This document shows positions 60,385 through 64,000 of a stretch of 64,000 nt of DNA, in pieces. The position numbers and the translations under genes are program-made. Source of the stretch: Kitasatospora sp. A2-31 (GTDB taxonomy: Bacteria; Actinomycetota; Actinomycetes; Streptomycetales; Streptomycetaceae); assembly GCF_022288725.1 (NCBI RefSeq), contig NZ_JAKNTA010000004.1:336615-400614 (forward strand). Reading direction: 5' to 3'. Position 1 is the stretch's first letter. The number at the start of each line of letters is the position of its first letter. The notes under the pieces were generated by a model. The model had not been told where the DNA came from. It ran no database searches and saw only the letters and a program-made list of their open reading frames with translations.

Positions 60385-61239
60385 CTACGGCTTCCGGGCG
60401 ACGGCGCCCCAGTAGTAGGCGGCGTGCGGGTCGGCCGGAGGCTCGCCGTCCGGGTGCCAGGCCATCACCGGGGCGACGCCGGGCTCGACGAGTTCCCAGC
60501 CGTCGAAGAACCGCTCGACCTCCCCGCGGGTGCGCGGCACCAGCGTCATCCCGCCGGCCCGGGCGGCCGCGGTGACCTTGGCGACGCTCTCCGGGTCGAA
60601 GTCCTGGGTGGGGTGGGTCAGCGCGAGGAAGCTGCCGGAGGGCAGCGCGTCGCGCAGGGCGGCGACCTTGGCCCACGGGTCGTCCTCGTCGGCGATCAGC
60701 ATCAGGACGGCGATCATCAGGAGGCCGACCGGCCGGTCGAGGTCCAGGGTGGCGGTGAGGGCCGGGTCGCCGAGCAGCTCGGCGGGCTTGCCCAGGTCGG
60801 CGTGGACGTAGGTGGTGCGGCTGTCCGGCGTGGCGACCATCAGCGCCCGGGCGTGGGCCAGCACGATCGGGTCGTTGTCGACGTAGACCACGCGGGTGCC
60901 GGGGCTGACCGACTCGGCGATCTCGTGGGTGTTCGGCGAGGTGGGGATGCCGGTGCCGAGGTCGAGGAACTGGCGGACGCCGTACTCCCGGGCCAGGCGG
61001 CGCACGGCGCGCTTCTGGAACGCCCGGTTCTCCCCGGCCATCGCCTTGATGCTGGGGACGGCCTCCTCGATCGCCAGGGCCATGGCGCGGTCCGGCGGGA
61101 AGTTGGTCTTGCCGCCGAGCCAGAAGTCGTACACGCGGGCCGAGTGCGGGGTGGTGGTGTCGACGCCGAAGCGCTCCCACTGGCTCGGCTCGGCCTCCTG
61201 GTCGGCGGGACCGGCGGGGAAGTCCTGACTTGTCGTCAT
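60385..61239 (-). CDS. DUF574-type SAM-dependent methyltransferase
   Basis: 284 residues. TTTPHSARVYDFWLGGKTNF is the DUF574 hallmark; LDLGTGIPTSPNTHEIAE is the SAM-binding loop and VVYVDNDPIVLAHARALM the acidic beta-2 motif. The family is greatly expanded in Streptomyces, and most members have no known substrate. ATG 61239 was preferred over GTG 61245 by its spacing from AGAGGAC. Divergent from the deacetylase gene. Confidence 0.94.
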   Translation of the reverse strand: MTTSQDFPAGPADQEAEPSQWERFGVDTTTPHSARVYDFWLGGKTNFPPDRAMALAIEEAVPSIKAMAGENRAFQKRAVRRLAREYGVRQFLDLGTGIPTSPNTHEIAESVSPGTRVVYVDNDPIVLAHARALMVATPDSRTTYVHADLGKPAELLGDPALTATLDLDRPVGLLMIAVLMLIADEDDPWAKVAALRDALPSGSFLALTHPTQDFDPESVAKVTAAARAGGMTLVPRTRGEVERFFDGWELVEPGVAPVMAWHPDGEPPADPHAAYYWGAVARKP

Positions 61240-61436
61240 GGCCACGTCCTCTGGGCGCAGATCATCACATCGGGGAGGGTCAGCGTAGCGGTCCAGGTCG
61301 GAGTCCGGTCACCGCGCGTGCAGGCCGGGGTGCCGCCGGGCGCCGACGGCCGCCCGGCCTGGGCCGTCGGAGTGACGCTGGCGGCCGTCGGGGTTGCCCG
61401 TGGGAGGCGCGGAGCCGGACGGGGGAAGCATCGAAG

Positions 61437-62357
61437 ATGCTGTCTGATCGTCAGATTACTTCGCGCAGGTTGCTGCTGGTCGCCGCCGGGATGTCCCTGT
61501 TGGGCGTCGCCGGCTGCCGGGGGGTCCAGGACGGGGGCGGAGCGCCGCAGGCCGGGGCCGCGGGTGCTCCGGAGACGCCCGGGGCCGCTCCCGGCCCCGC
61601 CTCCGGGCCGCCGTCATCGGCCGGTTCGCCGCCGGCCGGTTCGCCGCCGGCCGGTTCGCCGTCGGCGTCCGGGCCCCCGTCCGCCCCGGTGTCGTCCGCC
61701 GCCTCGGCGCCGCCCGCGGCGGTGGGCGCGCCGGTGGCGGCGCCTCGGGTGCTGACGGCGGACGAGTCCAAGCCGGTGTACGAGCTCGACGGCCAGAAGC
61801 GGGTGGTCGCGCTGACCATCGACGACGGCCCGGACCCGCGGTACACCCCGACCGTGCTCTCCCTGCTGGAGCAGTACGGAATCCGGGCCACCTTCTTCCT
61901 GGTCGGCGAGAACGCCGCCCAGCACCCCGACCTGGTGCGGGAGATCGCCGCCCGGGGTCACCACATCGCGAACCACACCTGGACCCACCCGGACCTGCGG
62001 CAGCTCACCGAGGGCAAGGTCCGCGACGAGCTGGAGCGCACCTCGGACCTGCTGCACCGCACCACCGGGAGGCAGCCGACCTGGTTCCGCGCCCCGGGCG
62101 GGGACTGGTCCTCGGCGTCGCTCAAGGTGGCCGCCGACCTCGGGATGCGCAACATGGCCTGGTCGGTGGACCCGCGCGACTGGGCCCGGCCGGGCACGGT
62201 CGTGATCACCGACCGGGTCCTCAAGGACGTGCGGCCGGGCGCGATCGTGCTCAACCACGACGGCGGCGGGGACCGGTCGCAGACGGTGGCCGCGCTGAAG
62301 GCGTACCTGCCGGTGCTGATCGACTCGGGGTACTACTTCACAGCGCCACCGAACTGA
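61437..62357 (+). CDS. Polysaccharide deacetylase lipoprotein (NodB domain)
   Basis: 306 residues. A Tat-like or Sec signal (SRRLLLVAAGMSLLG) ends in the lipobox VAGC, then a ~75-residue Pro/Ser/Gly/Ala linker with SPPAG repeats leads to the NodB domain: TIDDGPDPRYTP, HHIANHTWTHPDL (metal-binding HxxxH), FRAPGGDWS and VLNHDGGGDRSQTV. It deacetylates N-acetylated glycans on the cell surface, peptidoglycan or another polymer. The linker is encoded by three 15-bp direct repeats near 61620. Confidence 0.94.
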   Translation: MLSDRQITSRRLLLVAAGMSLLGVAGCRGVQDGGGAPQAGAAGAPETPGAAPGPASGPPSSAGSPPAGSPPAGSPSASGPPSAPVSSAASAPPAAVGAPVAAPRVLTADESKPVYELDGQKRVVALTIDDGPDPRYTPTVLSLLEQYGIRATFFLVGENAAQHPDLVREIAARGHHIANHTWTHPDLRQLTEGKVRDELERTSDLLHRTTGRQPTWFRAPGGDWSSASLKVAADLGMRNMAWSVDPRDWARPGTVVITDRVLKDVRPGAIVLNHDGGGDRSQTVAALKAYLPVLIDSGYYFTAPPN

Positions 62358-62404
62358 CGGTGTATGAGGGATGGGTGCAGTGGGTAGCGGGATTGGAGGC
62401 TAAA

Positions 62405-62420
62405 CCACTCGAACGAGTGG
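62405..62420. promoter_or_regulatory. Perfect palindrome upstream of the secreted protein gene
   Basis: CCACTCG, AA, CGAGTGG. It lies 98 bases before the ATG at 62518 and 34 bases before a TAGGGT hexamer (62455-62460), so it is placed like an operator or activator site. Confidence 0.45.
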
Positions 62421-62517
62421 ATTGGAAGAACCGTTTCTGCGGTTTTCGGGCTTCTAGGGTGATCTCGCACCAATTCTCCCGGTGCCGCTGAGCACCGCCC
62501 CGAAAGGCCCATCCCCC

Positions 62518-62844
62518 ATGCGTCTGCGCAACGCCACGATCGCCGCCGCCAGTGCGGTCGCCCTCGTCCTCGCCGTTCCCACGTCCGCGAACGCGGCGGT
62601 CGGTGACTTCCTCTACAAGGTCGGTCCCGGCGTTCCGGCCGGCATCGCCGACCCGGAGAGCCGCAGCTGCATCAACCTGTTCGGTGCGACGGAGGAACAC
62701 CCCGCGTTCGCACCCCAGAACCTCACCGCGTCGACGGCCACGGTCTTCCTCGACTTCGACTGCAGCGGCGACACCTTCTACGTCATGAACCCGGGCAAGA
62801 AGCTCGGTGACCGGCTCAAGCTGCGTTCGGTCGTCTTCTCCTGA
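62518..62844 (+). CDS. Small secreted protein
   Basis: 108 residues. A clear signal peptide (RLRNATIAAASAVALVLAVP then SANA) is cleaved at AxA near residue 24; the mature ~84 residues contain two Cys (RSCINLFG and DFDCSGD) that may form a disulfide. Family not recognised; small two-Cys secreted proteins are common in streptomycetes. A GAAAGG ribosome site lies 11 bases before ATG. It sits behind a regulated-looking promoter with a palindrome, and follows the deacetylase gene. Confidence 0.82.
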   Translation: MRLRNATIAAASAVALVLAVPTSANAAVGDFLYKVGPGVPAGIADPESRSCINLFGATEEHPAFAPQNLTASTATVFLDFDCSGDTFYVMNPGKKLGDRLKLRSVVFS

Positions 62845-63217
62845 GCCGGGTTCAGGAGCACTTCCGGCGAAGCACGGGACAGTCCGGCGATCGGTTGGGA
62901 TCGTTCCGGTGGCTCGACACCGGGAGCGGCCGTGCCCTCACCCGTCGCCGGGCTGCCCGCCCGGATCCGTGCGGACCGCTGATCCTCCACGTCGTGCCGG
63001 TGCTCGCAGCGGCCGGCTTCGGTGCCTACCGCGCGCTCGGGGCCGGGGGCACCGCCTCCGCCCGGCCGGTCGCGGCCGGCCCGCGCACCGGGGACCGGAT
63101 CGTGCCCTGGCCGCCGGGGCGGTAGGCGGGCCCCGCCGGCGGCGTGCCCGGTGAGCGGCGGCGGCGTAGCGTGACGAGGGGAGGGTTCGTGAAGGTCCCG
63201 CCGGCGGAGGAGGAACG
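62845..63217. other. Gene-poor 373-bp region
   Basis: The only candidate is a 76-residue open frame (62895-63125) with one hydrophobic stretch (ILHVVPVLAAAGFGAYRALG) but no ribosome site and an Arg/Pro-rich remainder; I do not call it a gene. A possible -10 element, TAGCGT at 63167-63172, precedes the methyltransferase gene. Confidence 0.5.
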
Positions 63218-64000
63218 ATGTCCGTTCGGGAACCGGACCCGGCGAAGCAGGAGGAGTTCGCGGGTCGCACGGTGCAGGTGCTCAACGACGCCTGCCTGGG
63301 ATTCATGACGAGCGTCGGCCACCAGACCGGGCTCTTCGACACCATGGCGGGGCTCGAACCGTCGACGAGCACGGAGATCGCCGACGCCGCCGGGCTGAAC
63401 GAGCGCTACGTCCGCGAGTGGCTCGGCGGGATGGTCGTCGGCGGCTTCGTCGAGTACGACCCCGACGGGGCCCGCTACCGGTTGCCGCCCGAGCACGCGG
63501 CCTCGCTGACCCGGGCCGCGGGGCCCGAGAACATGGCGGGCCTGATGCAGTACCTCGCGCTGATGGGCGAGGTGGAGCAGCAGATCGTCGAGGCGTTCCG
63601 CAAGGGCGGCGGCCTGCCGTACTCGGCGTACCCGCGGTTCCAGGCGCTGCAGGCCGAGGAGAGCGCCCGGGTCTACGACCTGGCGCTGGTGGACGGGATC
63701 GTCCCGCTGGTGCCGGGGCTGGCCGACCGGCTGCGCGCCGGCATCGACGCGCTGGACATCGGCACCGGTGAGGGGCACGCCGTCAACATCCTCGCCCGGG
63801 CCTTCCCGGCCAGCCGGTTCACCGGCGTCGACATCTCGGAGAAGGGCATCGGCGCCGCCAAGGCCGAGGCCGCCCGGCGCGGCATCGACAACGCCCGCTT
63901 CGAGGTCGTCGACTCGGCCGAGCTGACCGGCGCCTACGACCTGGTGACCGCGTTCGACGTCATCCACGATCTGGCCCGCCCGGCCGAGACGCTGGCGGCG
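63218..64000 (+). CDS. SAM-dependent methyltransferase (runs off the window)
   Basis: 261 residues are visible. The N-terminal winged-helix/dimerisation part contains FMTSVGHQTGLFDTMAGL and AAGLNERYVREWLGGMVVGG; the Rossmann domain begins LDIGTGEGHAVNILARAFP with the acidic motif TGVDISEKG, and ends here at ELTGAYDLVTAFDVIHDLA. This layout fits the class I group of O- or C-methyltransferases related to the Rv/UbiE family of actinobacteria. ATG with GGAGGAGGAAC upstream. Substrate unknown. Confidence 0.93.
   Translation, partial: MSVREPDPAKQEEFAGRTVQVLNDACLGFMTSVGHQTGLFDTMAGLEPSTSTEIADAAGLNERYVREWLGGMVVGGFVEYDPDGARYRLPPEHAASLTRAAGPENMAGLMQYLALMGEVEQQIVEAFRKGGGLPYSAYPRFQALQAEESARVYDLALVDGIVPLVPGLADRLRAGIDALDIGTGEGHAVNILARAFPASRFTGVDISEKGIGAAKAEAARRGIDNARFEVVDSAELTGAYDLVTAFDVIHDLARPAETLAA

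Noticed and set aside
62405..62420. Palindrome considered as a LexA (SOS) box
   Set aside because: The actinobacterial LexA core GAAC-N4-GTTC is not present; the arms are CCACTCG and CGAGTGG.
62895..63125. 76-codon open frame with a short hydrophobic stretch
   Set aside because: No ribosome site and an Arg/Pro-rich remainder; not enough to call a gene.

Overview
The window is very GC-rich, uses GTG starts often and carries actinomycete hallmarks: RbpA under a SigR-type promoter, an Lnt-FxsA-RbpA neighbourhood, a DUF574-type methyltransferase, Ku with a lysine-rich tail, NB-ARC/TPR proteins and leaderless-type promoters. It looks like a Streptomycetaceae chromosome (Streptomyces or Kitasatospora type). 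I see no tRNA, rRNA, CRISPR array, insertion sequence or phage gene.

Positions 1-13512 (minus strand) hold the promoter-proximal part of a biosynthetic gene cluster that continues past position 1. In transcription order it encodes an acyl carrier protein, an acyl-AMP ligase, a fold-type I aminotransferase, a second carrier protein with a 9-bp minisatellite in its linker, a luciferase-like monooxygenase, a class III aminotransferase, a P450, a 2OG-Fe(II) oxygenase, a KAS III-like acyltransferase, a NodU/CmcH-type carbamoyltransferase, a CDP-glucose synthase and 4,6-dehydratase pair, and a glycosyltransferase. Many of the genes overlap by 4 bases. The logic suggests a carrier-bound, hydroxylated or aminated acyl unit combined with a carbamoylated or acylated deoxysugar product that I cannot name. 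A gene-free kilobase (13513-14542) carries the putative cluster promoter and an opposing orphan promoter.

Positions 14.5-33.6 kb are mostly core-like genes: a zinc-ribbon-like protein, an Lrp/AsnC regulator, a YtcJ-like amidohydrolase, Lnt, FxsA, RbpA, an FtsK-like protein with a degenerate P-loop, ankyrin, GNAT and serine hydrolase genes, CHAD, uracil-DNA glycosylase, SPFH and CBS proteins and a hotdog thioesterase. Here also lies the first copy of a three-gene disulfide module (membrane protein, DsbA-like, VKOR-like). A second copy lies at 56.4-58.6 kb.

Positions 33.8-38.2 kb encode an NLR-like (STAND) protein with two P-loop ATPase modules, a TIR-like segment and TPRs, paired with a 181-residue protein. 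Matching Gly-rich motifs sit at the C-terminus of the small protein and the N-terminus of the STAND protein. This resembles bacterial amyloid-signalling pairs and is the best candidate for an undescribed immune-like system.

Positions 38.4-64 kb hold a large FAD/Fe-S dehydrogenase, a HIT-like protein, a GT2, an MFS/TetR pair, an SLT-domain secreted protein, EI24, an amino-acid permease, a metallophosphoesterase, Ku, an aldehyde dehydrogenase, the second disulfide module, an Fpg/Nei glycosylase, two methyltransferases, a lipoprotein deacetylase and small secreted or membrane proteins. Convergent gene pairs are often separated by clear hairpin terminators.
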